From Saccharopolyspora oryzae (GTDB lineage Bacteria > Actinomycetota > Actinomycetes > Mycobacteriales > Pseudonocardiaceae): 50,315 nucleotides of DNA. The DNA lies in NCBI RefSeq assembly GCF_027853915.1, contig NZ_JAQGLA010000053.1, positions 1-50,315 of the forward strand. Direction: 5' to 3'. The notes beneath the pieces are model-generated. The model did not search any database. It was not told where the DNA came from and saw only the letters and a list, made by a program, of their open reading frames with translations. Shown in pieces: positions 8,918 to 18,240 of this stretch (position 1 is the stretch's first letter; every line of letters begins with the position of its first letter). A program made the position numbers and the translations under genes.

Positions 8918-9484
8918 GTGTCCGATGCGCTGAAACCCGCTGCAGCAGCGACGAATTCCGGCGCCGAACTGCCCCTGTTCGCGCTGCCGCAGGCGGAGCT
9001 GCTCACCCTCGACGTCAACGAAGTCCCCCTGGTGGACACCGAGCCCGGCACCAAGCTCCAGCTGCTCCGCCTGGATCTGGAAGCCGGCCGGTGGGTGGTC
9101 ATGTTCCACATGGAGCCGGGCACCTCGGTGCCGATCCACTACCACACCGGCACGGCGGAGGTATTCACGCTGAAAGGCCGGTGGTACTACCAGGAATACC
9201 CGGATCAGCCGCAAACGGCGGGCTCCTACCTCTTCGAGCCCGGCGGTTCCGTCCACACGCTGCACGCGCCGGCAGACAACACCGAGGACACGGTGATGCT
9301 GGTCATGGTCACTGGGGCCAACGTGAACTTCACCGAGGACGGCCAGTTCCACTCGATCATCGACGCGGTCAGCATCAAGCACTGGCTTACCGGCTTCGCC
9401 AAGGAACAGGGTGTGAAGCTGCGCTACATCAGCACCGGTGCGGCCGGCTATGTGGAGACGGAGGGCGCATGCGCGCCGTCGTGA
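8918..9484 (+). CDS. Cupin-domain protein, dihydroxyacetophenone dioxygenase-like
   Basis: 188-residue single-domain cupin. The metal motif is seen as PIHYHTGTAEVFTLKG (HxH...E) and the second-motif His in EPGGSVHTLHAP. Layout and the GSYLFEPGG segment resemble 2,4'-dihydroxyacetophenone dioxygenase and acetylacetone-cleaving enzymes, which cut C-C bonds with O2. The GTG start at 8918 has GGGAG seven bases upstream. The next gene begins 16 bases before this one ends, so they are translationally linked. Dioxygenase activity is a family-based guess; a non-catalytic cupin remains possible. Confidence 0.75.
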   Translation: MSDALKPAAAATNSGAELPLFALPQAELLTLDVNEVPLVDTEPGTKLQLLRLDLEAGRWVVMFHMEPGTSVPIHYHTGTAEVFTLKGRWYYQEYPDQPQTAGSYLFEPGGSVHTLHAPADNTEDTVMLVMVTGANVNFTEDGQFHSIIDAVSIKHWLTGFAKEQGVKLRYISTGAAGYVETEGACAPS

Positions 9485-10512
9485 TGCAGGGTCGGCGGCT
9501 GCACCTCGCCGAGCTGCCGGACCCGGTGCCAGGAGATGGAGAGGTTCTGGTCGAGGTTCTCGCTTGCGGTATCTGCGGTTCGGACCTGCATTGTGCGCAG
9601 TACGGTGCGGAATTCAATGACTCGATACGCGCCGCCCACGGCACGGATGTCCTCGATCTCGACCGGCCGATCGTCTTCGGCCACGAGTTCGTCGGGCGAG
9701 TCCTCGCCCACGGTCCCGGCACCACCGGCCGGGTCCCGATCGGCCGACGGGTCGTCTCGGTGCCGTCACTCTCCCGCCCGGACCAGCCTTTCCTCGGCTT
9801 CAGCGGCCCCGAGACCCCAGGCGGATACGCCGAGCGGATGGTGCTCTCCGAAGCGCTGCTGCTGGAAGTCCCCGACCACGTCCCCACCGACCAGGCCGCG
9901 CTCACCGAACCACTCGCCGTCGCCTACCACGCAGTGGTCCGCGCCGACCTCGGCCCGGACGACGTTCCGCTGGTCATCGGGTGCGGGCCAGTCGGTCTTG
10001 CGCTCATCGCGGTGCTTCGCACGCGGGGCGCTGGCCCGGTCGTCGCCGCCGATTTCTCCGCCGAGCGGCGACGTCTCGCCGAGTCCTTGGGAGCCGACCT
10101 GGTCGTCGACCCGGCACGGAGCTCCCCCTATGTGGAGTGGGCGACGATCGCGACATCCTCCGGCACAGAGCCGATGCCGACCGTGGCCTTCGAGTGCGTC
10201 GGAGCACCGGGAGTGATCCAGCAGATCATCCTCGGTGCCCCGCCCGGGAGCAAGATCGTCGTGGCCGGTCTGTGCATGACCTCCGACGGCTTCGAGCCCG
10301 CACAAGCGGTGCTCAAAGAGCTCGACCTGCGCTTCGCGTTCCTGTACACGCCGGACGAGTTCGCCCGCACCTTCGAGCACCTGGTCGACGGCGACTTCTC
10401 GATCACGCCGCTGGTCACCCGCACCATCAAGCTCGACGAGGTGCCCGAGGCGTTCGACGGCCTGTCGAACTCCCCGCAGGACGCGAAGGTCCTGATCGAT
10501 CCGCGCCGCTAA
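9469..10512 (+). CDS. Zinc-type alcohol dehydrogenase (MDR family)
   Basis: 347-residue medium-chain dehydrogenase/reductase. The catalytic zinc site is visible as Cys36 in GICGSD and His72-Glu73 in FGHEF, and the NAD(P)-binding turn as GCGPVGLALIAV. The four-Cys structural zinc lobe found in many zinc alcohol dehydrogenases is not present: the region after RRVVSVPSL has no cysteines. It overlaps the cupin gene by 16 bases. It likely oxidises an alcohol intermediate to a ketone or aldehyde. Cofactor preference cannot be judged reliably. Confidence 0.85.
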   Translation: MRAVVMQGRRLHLAELPDPVPGDGEVLVEVLACGICGSDLHCAQYGAEFNDSIRAAHGTDVLDLDRPIVFGHEFVGRVLAHGPGTTGRVPIGRRVVSVPSLSRPDQPFLGFSGPETPGGYAERMVLSEALLLEVPDHVPTDQAALTEPLAVAYHAVVRADLGPDDVPLVIGCGPVGLALIAVLRTRGAGPVVAADFSAERRRLAESLGADLVVDPARSSPYVEWATIATSSGTEPMPTVAFECVGAPGVIQQIILGAPPGSKIVVAGLCMTSDGFEPAQAVLKELDLRFAFLYTPDEFARTFEHLVDGDFSITPLVTRTIKLDEVPEAFDGLSNSPQDAKVLIDPRR

Positions 10513-10600
10513 GCCCACCCGCGCCGTGCCGCCGGGTTCGGAAGGCACGGCCGCCCCTCTCCTCGGAAAGAGCCCGATTCACACCTCAAAGGAAGAAACC

Positions 10601-11371
10601 GTGAACCCTTCCACTGACTACGCCACCGAGTTCGCCGGTCGAACCGCCCTGATCACGGGCGCCGCCTCCGGCATCGGCCTTGCCGTGGCCCGCCGTCTGG
10701 CCGCCGGCGGCGCCACCTTGGCCATTGCCGACATCAACGACACGGGCGCTCAGGAGATCGCCGACGAACTCCGCACGAAAGGCACTAAGACCATCGCTAT
10801 CCGTGTCGACGTCACCGACCCGGCATCGGTGGAGGCGGCCGTCCAGTCCGCTGTGGACCAGCACGGCGCTCTGCACCTGGCCGTCAACAACGCCGGCATC
10901 ATCGGCGCCGTCACCTCGACCGCCGAGTACCCGCAAGACCAGTGGAGTCGCGTCATCTCCACCAACCTGGACGGCGTCTTCTACTCGCTGCAGTACGAAC
11001 TGCCCGCCATCCTCACTGCCGGCGGCGGTGCCATCGTCAACCTGGGCTCGGTCTGCGCCGTGAACGGTTTCCCGGGCGTCGCCGGCTACGCAGCCGCCAA
11101 GCACGGCGTCATCGGCCTGACCAAGACCGCCGCGCTGGAATATGCGCTCAGCGGAGTGCGGATCAACGCGATCGTGCCCGGCTTCATCGATACTCCCTTG
11201 CTGGCCGACGTCACCGACGAGGAACGCGCATACCTGATCGGCCTGCACCCTGCCGGACGCCTCGGCACCGCAGACGAAGTCGCGGAGATGGCGGCATTCC
11301 TGCTGTCCGAACGCGCATCCTTCGTCAACGGCAGTTCGCATTTCGTGGACGGCGCATACTCGGCCAGATGA
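10601..11371 (+). CDS. SDR family oxidoreductase
   Basis: 256-residue classical short-chain dehydrogenase. Visible motifs: TGAASGIG cofactor turn, NNAG, the catalytic Ser in LGSV, and YAAAK (Tyr/Lys). Asp in ADIND after strand 2 suggests NAD(H). The GTG start follows AAAGGAAG; the 88-base gap from the dehydrogenase suggests the same transcript. Last gene of the first regulon; substrate unknown. Confidence 0.87.
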   Translation: MNPSTDYATEFAGRTALITGAASGIGLAVARRLAAGGATLAIADINDTGAQEIADELRTKGTKTIAIRVDVTDPASVEAAVQSAVDQHGALHLAVNNAGIIGAVTSTAEYPQDQWSRVISTNLDGVFYSLQYELPAILTAGGGAIVNLGSVCAVNGFPGVAGYAAAKHGVIGLTKTAALEYALSGVRINAIVPGFIDTPLLADVTDEERAYLIGLHPAGRLGTADEVAEMAAFLLSERASFVNGSSHFVDGAYSAR

Positions 11372-11446
11372 CCGCTCGAGTACAGCCTCAGCGGTTCCTG
11401 ATGACACCCGGTCAGAAGCCCGACGGTCATGACCCAGCCTTCGGTA

Positions 11447-11635
11447 TCAGGGCCTCAGACTCGCGAGAACTGCTTTTGCCGCGTTCTCCCCCGACGTCGC
11501 CGCGTCAGCGAGCGAAGGCATGTCGAGCTGGTAATCGCCCGCCAGGTGGATCGGCCCGAGAGGGTTCCGCAGCGTCGGCAACGATTCACGCCGACCGGGG
11601 GCCCAGAACGGCACCACGCGGTGGTGCCGTCGCAC
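11447..11635 (-). pseudogene. Flavin amine oxidase C-terminal remnant
   Basis: About 55 codons on the minus strand end at a stop at 11447 and contain LGPIHLAGDYQLDMPSLADA followed by TSGENAAKAVL, the C-terminal FAD-binding segment of flavin amine oxidases (compare HFAGGDIAAVG in the intact oxidase of this window). All upstream domains are missing. The fragment abuts a lipase-maturation-factor fragment in another frame at about 11636, so a deletion has joined two genes. Confidence 0.55.
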
Positions 11636-11637
11636 GA

Positions 11638-11965
11638 TCCCTTCCCCGGGGGCGCCACCGAGGCCGGGCCTAGAAAGATCGCGAGGAAGCCCGCTTCCAG
11701 CAGCAACGATTCCCAGAAGAACGCGTACCAGCTCTGACCCACGTTGACGATCGACAGGTACAGCACCCACAACGACAGCCACATCAGCATGTGCGCCCAC
11801 AGCGGGACCGCGTCGCCCGCGCCGGCCAGCACGGCCGCGCTGATGAGGGCACCACCGCAGGCCACGACTACGAAAAACCGGTCAGAGTAGTAGAGGTGGA
11901 ACAGGCTGGGCACGTCGCGGAACCGCACCCGCCGCAGCAGCGTGGGTATCGGTGTCAGGCTCTGA
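11638..11965 (-). pseudogene. Lipase maturation factor family remnant
   Basis: An open stretch on the minus strand reads as the membrane part of an LMF1-like protein: FRDVPSLFHLYYSDRFFVV, then two hydrophobic segments, and the signature LSIVNVGQSWYAFFWESLLL followed by EAGFLAIFLGP. The frame is closed upstream by a stop near 11966 and loses homology downstream at about 11640. Intact family members are several times longer (about 400-500 residues), so this is an internal fragment. Confidence 0.65.
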
Positions 11966-11970
11966 GCACA

Positions 11971-12582
11971 TCAGCCGTGGCCAAACGCGTCAACTATCGT
12001 CCGGCGGCTCTTGTGACGACGCTCGTAACTCACCAGCATCTCCTGCTCCGCAACGGATGATGCGCGCATCCGCGGCAAGATTTCATCCAGCCTCATCTCG
12101 TCGTAGCCAGGCCAAGGCTCCTCCTCGCACAGATCATCGATGCGTCCGACGACCGTCGCGCGTGCCTGGTTGCGCGTCTCGTAGCCGCGAACCTCGCGCA
12201 GTTCGCGCTGGGACAACCCTGGTAGCTTCTGGACGATCTCGGCCGCCGTGAGCCTGTCGTAGTGCGCAATCGGCAACTCCTCCTCGTCGACGACCGCCCC
12301 GGCGAGCTCCCCTTCAACCACCGCAACACCTGGAATGCGCCGTGCGGCCTGCCCCACTTCACGGCCCAAGTCCCCGAGCCCCTGCTGCGCCTCCCCCACG
12401 AGGGCCTCACCACGGCCCGCGAGATGGTCATAAGCGCCCTGAAGCTGGTGCATCACCCTCTCTCGCTCCTGCCACGCGTGTTCGACCTGTGTCGGAACAT
12501 CACGCAGCCTCTCCACCACCCACGCCGTCGCCCCGACGGTGGCGTACAGCGAACGCCGAGTTTCCTGAACCAGACCCATCAC
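11971..12582 (-). CDS. Lipid-droplet-associated/phasin-like protein
   Basis: 203-residue acidic, helical protein. The first 75 residues are a phasin-like amphipathic helix region. A spacer IPGVAVVEGELAGA is followed by two copies of a small helical module: HYDRLTAAEIVQKLPGLS with ELREVRGYE, and PGYDEMRLDEIL with VSYERRHKSR. Proteins with this layout are annotated in actinomycetes as lipid droplet-associated proteins; I rely on memory of that family and could not search. The neighbours (patatin and WS/DGAT) make a role at storage-lipid droplets likely. The start is GTG-ATG behind an AGGGGG site; either codon may be used. Confidence 0.65.
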   Translation of the reverse strand: MMGLVQETRRSLYATVGATAWVVERLRDVPTQVEHAWQERERVMHQLQGAYDHLAGRGEALVGEAQQGLGDLGREVGQAARRIPGVAVVEGELAGAVVDEEELPIAHYDRLTAAEIVQKLPGLSQRELREVRGYETRNQARATVVGRIDDLCEEEPWPGYDEMRLDEILPRMRASSVAEQEMLVSYERRHKSRRTIVDAFGHG

Positions 12583-12792
12583 GCCCCCTCAATCTCGTCC
12601 GCACGCATCGGCGCAGAACCTCCAACAGCCCAGGGGTTCCCTGATCACGAAACACCGATACCCCAAACCCACGACTGACCGTGCGCACGGACTAGGAACG
12701 CCACGCAGCCAACGTTCAAGGTCGTCCACGCATGGATGTGCCGGATGAGCTCCATGCAACTGAGCTCTGCGATCCCGCGAACTGATGCCACC

Positions 12793-14067
12793 ATGGACGT
12801 AGTGAACAATGAGCGGATCGCGCTGGTTCTGACCGGCGGTGGCGCGCGCGGTGCCTACGAGGCAGGCGCGGTGTCCGTTCTCGTGCCTGAGCTCGAGCGC
12901 CTCGGCCAACGACCGTCCCTCTTCGTGGGCACGAGCGTGGGCGCGATGAACGCCGCTTACCTCGCTGCGGCTCACCACCTCAGCGCCGAGGACGCCGCCG
13001 CAGGCATGCTGCAACGCTGGCGCGACGTCTCTCCTGAACACGTCATGCGCCCGCTGCACCACCAGTTGCCCCTCAACGCAACCCGCTACCTGGGCGAGGT
13101 GCTGGCACTTCCCGGGGTCCGGCTTTCCAGCCTGCTGGATCCGGCTCCGCTCGAACAACGACTGCAGCAGTGGATCGACTTAGCACAGCTCCACCACAAC
13201 ATCGCTCATGCGGGCGTAGATGCCCTCGCCGTGATCGCCACCGCCGTGCGCAGAGGCCGTACCGTCGTTTTCGTCGAAAGCACGGCACAGCGGTCACTGC
13301 ACCGGTCCCACGCCCTCGACTACACCCCCGCAACGATCGACCACGTCCACCTTCGGGCTTCTGCCGCGCTGCCGGTGCTGTTCCCCGCGGTTCGCATCGA
13401 CTCTCCCCCGCAGGCTAGTGGCTGGTACGTCGATGGCGGAACGCGGCTCAACGCCCCGATCAAGCCGGCGTTGGACCTCGGCGCCGACCGGATCGTGGTC
13501 ATCGGTACCGATGCGATCACCGCACCATCAGACGAACCTGCTCAGTACGAGGGCAGGACCCCAGACCTCGCCGACGGAGCGTTGCACGTGCTCGAAGGCG
13601 CCCTCGTCGACCCCCTGGCCGAGGACATCGTCATGCTCGGCAACATCAACCTCTTCTACACCGACCCCTCGATCGCACACGCAACACAGCAGTACCGGTA
13701 CGTCCGGGGCAAACCCCCGTACCGCCGGGTCCCCTACATCTTCGTCGCCCCGGACAAGCGCGGCGCGATGGGCGAACACGCCCTGAACAGCTTCCACGCC
13801 AGCAACCACAAGCTCAGCCTGCGCGCCTTGCGCCACCGCGTGATCAGGCACCTGCTCGGCGGCGACAGCCCCGCCCACGGCGAACTCCTCAGCTACCTGC
13901 ACTTCGAACCCGATTACCTGGAAGAGCTCATCGCCATGGGTCAGCGCGACGCACGCCATTACCTCGACCACGCCGCCAGCAGTGACCACCCGTGGCAGAT
14001 CGGGCCGCTGCCGGCACTCACCGGCGTCCCCGATTTCGCGGCCGAACCTGATCAGGAGTCGCGATAG
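12793..14067 (+). CDS. Patatin-like phospholipase
   Basis: 424-residue patatin-domain lipid acyl hydrolase. GGGARG at residues 15-20 forms the oxyanion hole, GTSVG holds the nucleophile Ser48, and the catalytic Asp is in the DGG at about residue 214, completing the Ser-Asp dyad. No signal peptide or membrane segment is evident. The ATG at 12793 puts the GGG motif at the usual distance from the N-terminus; in-frame ATGs at 12736-12754 would add an unrelated 13-19 residues, and none has a clear ribosome site. Between a lipid-droplet-type protein and WS/DGAT, it may mobilise stored acylglycerols or act on phospholipid. Confidence 0.87.
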   Translation: MDVVNNERIALVLTGGGARGAYEAGAVSVLVPELERLGQRPSLFVGTSVGAMNAAYLAAAHHLSAEDAAAGMLQRWRDVSPEHVMRPLHHQLPLNATRYLGEVLALPGVRLSSLLDPAPLEQRLQQWIDLAQLHHNIAHAGVDALAVIATAVRRGRTVVFVESTAQRSLHRSHALDYTPATIDHVHLRASAALPVLFPAVRIDSPPQASGWYVDGGTRLNAPIKPALDLGADRIVVIGTDAITAPSDEPAQYEGRTPDLADGALHVLEGALVDPLAEDIVMLGNINLFYTDPSIAHATQQYRYVRGKPPYRRVPYIFVAPDKRGAMGEHALNSFHASNHKLSLRALRHRVIRHLLGGDSPAHGELLSYLHFEPDYLEELIAMGQRDARHYLDHAASSDHPWQIGPLPALTGVPDFAAEPDQESR

Positions 14068-15047
14068 CCGACCAGGCGGGCGGCGAGGTCGTCGTCGCCG
14101 TATGCCGAATCGGATCCGGTCTCGACCGGTCGCTGTCACCGTGGTGCAATCCGTCAGGCCGCCTGAGGGATCGGACCCGACCGAGCGAGCACTCATGGTG
14201 TCGGCCACACATGACGACCGGTAGCGGACTTGGGACGTTCGTCACTGCATGCTGGCTACCGCCAACGCCATTCCGATCCGGAGAGGCACGGACTGTCACC
14301 ACACTTCCCGACTGCGATGTGACGTCGACAACGACTTACCCGTGTGGGCGACGTGCATGAAAGACGTTGGCACATACCGAAGCAACTACCCGCGGCATCG
14401 AAGCGGTGAACGCTTCCCGGCACGGTTGCATTCTTCCTCTGGCTGGCTACGGTCTACCTCATTCGGCGTTCTGCGGCGGAAACCACAGAGGACTATGTGG
14501 ATCTCGCGTTGCCACGGAAGAGCGATGGGATTTTGCCATTTTTTCGAGTTCGCTGCTTGCGCCAGCCATTGACGAGTCCGCGAGCAGCGGATGTGCGGCG
14601 GAGGGAGCAGGAAGGTGTTTCGCCGAATGCTGCAGCGTTGCGGGGGCGCACGTGTGCACCAGGACCGCGACCGAGCGCACTCCTCAGTTCGCGGGGAGCG
14701 CCCAGCACGCGAGCACGAGCTGCGACACGCTCGGGGCTACTACGAAGGCTGCGGCGATGACTCCTGCGGCCAATGTCCGCAGGAGTGACATGAACCCCGA
14801 TTCCACGGCTCCCCGTAGGCTGTCAAGCCCGATGTGGCCCGAGGCCGGGTCGAGGTGGGCGGATGGCTACCACGCTGAGGATGCGGACCAGCAACCGGCA
14901 GAGACGTTGGCGGATCAGATCGCGACGCGCGTGTGCCGACGCCTGGGTATCTGATCTTCAAGATCGTCCCGCTTTTCCAGTGCTGAGCCATTTTTCGAGC
15001 TTTTGAACGGGACCAAGCGGCACGTTGGCAACGAGGAGGGCTTTTCG
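14068..15047 (+). other. Gene-poor stretch, about 1 kb
   Basis: No confident gene. Several frames stay open because of GC richness but none has family features or a ribosome site. The only item worth a note is a 35-codon minus-strand frame (14791 down to 14684) starting MSLLRTLAAGVIAAAFVV, which looks like a signal peptide whose mature protein has been lost. It may be the stump of a secreted-protein gene. Confidence 0.4.
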
Positions 15048-16388
15048 ATGACGGGTGCGGTCAGTGGGCTGGACTGGGCTTTCGTGTGTCTGGAGCAGCA
15101 GACGGCTCCGATGCACCTGGGCGCAGTAGCGGTGTTCACCCCGCACCGCCCGATGCAGCCCGGGAAGGTGGCCGGCCTGCTGGCCGAACGGGCCCAGAAG
15201 ATCCCCCGGATGCGACTTCGGCTGCATCGCAGCTGGTGGCCACTCGGGCAGGCGCATTGGGAAGAGCACCCTGACTTCCGCGCCGCGGACCACGTCCACA
15301 TCCACCAGGTGACCGCACCAGGAGGTCGGGACGAACTGGCCGCGCTTGTGGCCGAGCTCTACGAAACTCCACTCGACATGACCCGCCCTCTGTGGGAAAT
15401 CCACGTGATCAGCGGCCTGGATGGCGATCGATTCGCCGTAGCGGTGAAACTCCACCACTCCCTCACCGACGGCTGTGCCGCCGTCGAAACGGGACTCGGC
15501 CTGCTCGATGGATTCACACCCGCTCCAGCAGCCGACCAGGCGCCTGACCAGCCGTGCGGGCCACTGCGTGTCCTGCCACGACCGGATTGGCTTTTCAACG
15601 CGCTCTCAAGCATCGATCCCTCAGCAATGGTGAAACAGACCGTGGACGGTCTGGGGATCGCCTCAGACGTGCTGCGCAACATCCGGCTGCCCGAGCCGGG
15701 CTCGCCGTTGCACGCGCGTGCCTGCGCGTCCCGGCGCATGGCACTGATCCCTCTCGACAGAAGCGAAACACGAAAGATTCGCGCCCACCACGGCGGCACG
15801 ACCAACGACGCGGCGCTGGCGATCATCACCGGGGCGCTGCGCCGATGGCTTTCCGCCCGGGGCCACCTCCTCGACGGCCACACCGTGCGGGCACTGATCC
15901 CGGTCAACTTCCGGGCACCCGAGCACTCCGGCTCGGATCACAACCAGCTGTCCGGGTACCTGTGCGAACTGCCCGTGGGCGAGCCCGACCCGGCATCCCG
16001 GGTGCGGCTGGTGCGCGCCGCCATGGACCGCAACAAGGCCACTGGCCCTCTTCGTGGGCCGGGCGCCTTCCCGATCCTCGCTGGGCGAATGCCACCGCTG
16101 GCGCACCAGTTGGCCGCTCCGGTGGCCTCCCAAACGGCCGGGCTGCTGTTCGACACCGTGATCACCAGCGTGCCGCTGCCCGACATGAAGGTCACCTTGG
16201 GCGGCGCACCGCTCCGCGAGCTCTACCCGCTGGCACCCTTGGCCGCCGGACACGCCCTATCGATCGCCATCACGCCCTTCCGCGACACGATCCACATCGG
16301 CATCCAAGCCAACCGGGACGCAGTCACAGACCTCGAGAAGCTCAGCGATGCGCTCCCCCACGCCGTCGCCGAACTCACCGACCACTGA
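15048..16388 (+). CDS. Wax ester synthase / diacylglycerol acyltransferase (WS/DGAT)
   Basis: 446-residue O-acyltransferase that would make triacylglycerol or wax ester from acyl-CoA. The catalytic HHxxxDG motif is present as HHSLTDG from residue 136. Opening LDWAFVCLEQQTAPMHLGAV and the later LIPVNFRAPEHSG and TSVPLPDMKV segments are typical of the actinobacterial family. ATG 15048 follows GAGGAGGG by seven bases. With the patatin and lipid-droplet-type genes it suggests a storage-lipid module. Confidence 0.92.
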   Translation: MTGAVSGLDWAFVCLEQQTAPMHLGAVAVFTPHRPMQPGKVAGLLAERAQKIPRMRLRLHRSWWPLGQAHWEEHPDFRAADHVHIHQVTAPGGRDELAALVAELYETPLDMTRPLWEIHVISGLDGDRFAVAVKLHHSLTDGCAAVETGLGLLDGFTPAPAADQAPDQPCGPLRVLPRPDWLFNALSSIDPSAMVKQTVDGLGIASDVLRNIRLPEPGSPLHARACASRRMALIPLDRSETRKIRAHHGGTTNDAALAIITGALRRWLSARGHLLDGHTVRALIPVNFRAPEHSGSDHNQLSGYLCELPVGEPDPASRVRLVRAAMDRNKATGPLRGPGAFPILAGRMPPLAHQLAAPVASQTAGLLFDTVITSVPLPDMKVTLGGAPLRELYPLAPLAAGHALSIAITPFRDTIHIGIQANRDAVTDLEKLSDALPHAVAELTDH

Positions 16389-16417
16389 TAACCGGTCCAC
16401 GCCACTGCGAGTACCAG

Positions 16418-16780
16418 GTGACACACAAGCCGCAGCGGGCCACACCCACACCCCCGCACCGCAACACCGTGGTCCAACTGGAACTGAACCCGCCCCGCTG
16501 GGTATTGGGATTCGTCGATTTGGACGGGACTTGGCACGAATCCGCCACCATGCAAGCCACCCCAAGCGAGGACGAACCCGCACAACGCGCCACCCACGAC
16601 GGGATCCAACCCTGGGCGGCCCGCATGCTCGATCGCCCACGGATCCGCCTGCACCGAGTGGCCGACACGCGACGAGCAACCTGGTGGGTCACCGCAACCC
16701 CCTCCGGCCGAACCCACAACGACCAACACTCGACGAACGAGCCAGCAATAACCCGGCAGCCGATCGACACCCCAGGATGA
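16418..16780 (+). CDS. Small hypothetical protein
   Basis: A 120-codon frame beginning at a GTG 29 bases after the WS/DGAT stop. It contains VVQLELNPPRWVLGFVDLDG and WAARMLDRPRIRLHRVAD, both more protein-like than a chance frame, with several Trp residues and an ordered beta-rich feel. No clear ribosome site is seen and I recognise no family. It could be a real small gene of the lipid locus or a remnant. Confidence 0.35.
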   Translation: MTHKPQRATPTPPHRNTVVQLELNPPRWVLGFVDLDGTWHESATMQATPSEDEPAQRATHDGIQPWAARMLDRPRIRLHRVADTRRATWWVTATPSGRTHNDQHSTNEPAITRQPIDTPG

Positions 16781-16927
16781 TCCCGTCGGCCGCAAGGAAT
16801 TGTCGACACGCGACCCGGATGCCAACATCTGGCAACAAGGACACCAGACGCCGGCTTACGGGGAACCGGGATACGAGGATGTGATCATCAAGATCACCTC
16901 GCTCGATCCCGCACCGGAACGCACAAA

Positions 16928-17311
16928 CTACCGCTCCTGGTCGGCATCCCGAGGCGAAGTGTCCTGGATTGATTGGTGTTGGGAGGTCAGGTGGAAGCGA
17001 AGGTGGAAGTTCCCGATCCACACCACGTCCCCGTCGGCGAGCTCGGCCCGATCGACAGGTCGGCCGTTGACGTAGGTTCCGTTCAGCGAGCCCACATCGG
17101 CCAGCACGTAGCGGTCGCCGATCAGAAGCACTTCAGCGTGAAAGCGGGACACCGTGGGATCATCGAGGATCGCATCGCATCCTCGGTCCCGTCCCAGCAC
17201 GCAAGGCGGTTCCACCTCGAACCCCGTCCCCGCGTCCGGACCGCGGGTGTAGATCAGTTGTGCCCGCCGCGCACCTGGACTGGGTTCCCGAGACGGATGT
17301 GGGATGCTCAC
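16928..17311 (-). CDS. FHA-domain protein
   Basis: 127-residue protein made almost entirely of one forkhead-associated domain. Phosphothreonine-binding residues are visible: GRDRGCD (Gly-Arg), SRFHAEV (Ser-x-x-His) and SLNGTYVNGRPV (Asn-Gly). Such single-domain FHA proteins dock onto Ser/Thr-kinase targets. The start is a GTG with GGAG about 12 bases upstream. No kinase or partner gene lies next to it; its relation to the neighbourhood is unclear. Confidence 0.85.
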   Translation of the reverse strand: MSIPHPSREPSPGARRAQLIYTRGPDAGTGFEVEPPCVLGRDRGCDAILDDPTVSRFHAEVLLIGDRYVLADVGSLNGTYVNGRPVDRAELADGDVVWIGNFHLRFHLTSQHQSIQDTSPRDADQER

Positions 17312-17747
17312 GGACTCGGGGATCTCCGCAGAAGGCCGGGAAGCTTCCTGCGGCTCCTCCGACCAGCCGAGAAGAAAAAGTGGTAATTGGAGGCCACGCC
17401 GAAGCCCTCGTCTCCGATGACAGGGTCAGGCGCGTGGCGATGGCATGCATATTCCACAGTAGACGCTCACGATGCAGGAGAGAAGAAGACCCCGCAGTAC
17501 GGCGGAGCCCACGCTTGCCCGCAGCCAGTTGACTCACCGCCGTCACCTGGTCGACGAAGGCGACATTCACTGGAAAAGCGCGCTCAGTTGGTGAGTGTCC
17601 ACCAGGAGATGCCTGTCGATTTTTGATCACTTTCCCTTGTGGGGCTTGGCAGCGGACCAGCGTGGGCGATCTTGGAGTAGGCGAGGCGCTCAGCACTAAC
17701 ATCGGCGTCATGGAGACGAATCCCCGGTTCGGGGATTCCTCCCACTG

Positions 17748-17777
17748 GTGAGGGCTCAAGTCCCCCCCCTCGGACAC
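17748..17777 (+). pseudogene. tRNA-Leu 3'-end remnant
   Basis: The sequence reads GTGAGGGCTCAAGT, then a C run, then CTCGGACAC. This matches the T-arm and acceptor 3' strand of an actinobacterial tRNA-Leu whose acceptor begins GTCCGAG. The T-loop has CTCAAGT in place of TTCAAGT and two extra C residues. No D-arm, anticodon arm or 5' acceptor strand is found upstream, so it is a 3' fragment. A strong terminator begins seven bases later, as behind a real tRNA gene. A second copy of the end lies at 26843-26858. Confidence 0.55.
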
Positions 17778-17783
17778 GACATC

Positions 17784-17816
17784 AACCCCAGGTCAAGCCT
17801 TTGACCTGGGGTTTTT
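17784..17816 (+). terminator. Rho-independent terminator
   Basis: Perfect 13-bp stem (AACCCCAGGTCAA with its complement), four-base loop GCCT, followed by T residues. It directly follows the tRNA-Leu remnant and was probably its native terminator. Confidence 0.85.
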
Positions 17817-18240
17817 GACACTGATGTTGCGAACCGCTTAATACCTGAGTGCCCTGACCCGCGTCTTCATCAGTGGGGGTGCAATTCTCTCTCGGATACG
17901 CACCTCCCAAACTCGTTCTTGGCCTCGTCGCGCCTCCGTCAAGAACGTCTGGGCCGCACCTCCGTGAGGACGGCAATCGCGCACGGTGCCAGGCTCATCA
18001 ATTCAGACCTCCGGCGCGATGGTTGTGTGGTTCTAGGGAACCCGACGGAGCGCGGCCGGGTCGAGGCTGGGAATGACGCGGTGCGTGCGATGGATTCTCC
18101 GCTGCGGACCAGGATGTCCGGCTGACAAGGTCGGCGACGTGATTCGCCAACGTAGCGGAACGTCATTCTCTGAGGTGATTTTCCCAGCCGACCTCAACCG
18201 TTCAATCACCTGTCTGTGGTTGCACGAGAATTCCCTCGCG

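Larger units (their letters stand above)
17312..18240 (+). other. Gene-free stretch with tRNA-Leu debris
   Basis: No coding gene is supported. At 17718-17738 there is an 8-bp hairpin (GAATCCCC arms, five-base loop). A tRNA-Leu 3' remnant and a strong terminator follow, listed separately. From 17817 to 18240 I see no family and no structured element. Confidence 0.5.

Noticed and set aside
14367..14954. A 195-codon plus-strand frame in the gene-poor stretch
   Set aside because: Irregular composition with many Cys and Ser, no family feature and no ribosome site.
17660..17777. A complete tRNA gene ending at CTCGGAC
   Set aside because: No 5' acceptor strand GTCCGAG, D-arm or anticodon arm can be found upstream; only the 3' end is tRNA-like.
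17160..17777. A minus-strand protein starting MSEGGDLSP
   Set aside because: Its start is the reversed tRNA 3' end, a known source of spurious genes, and the frame runs through the real FHA gene.
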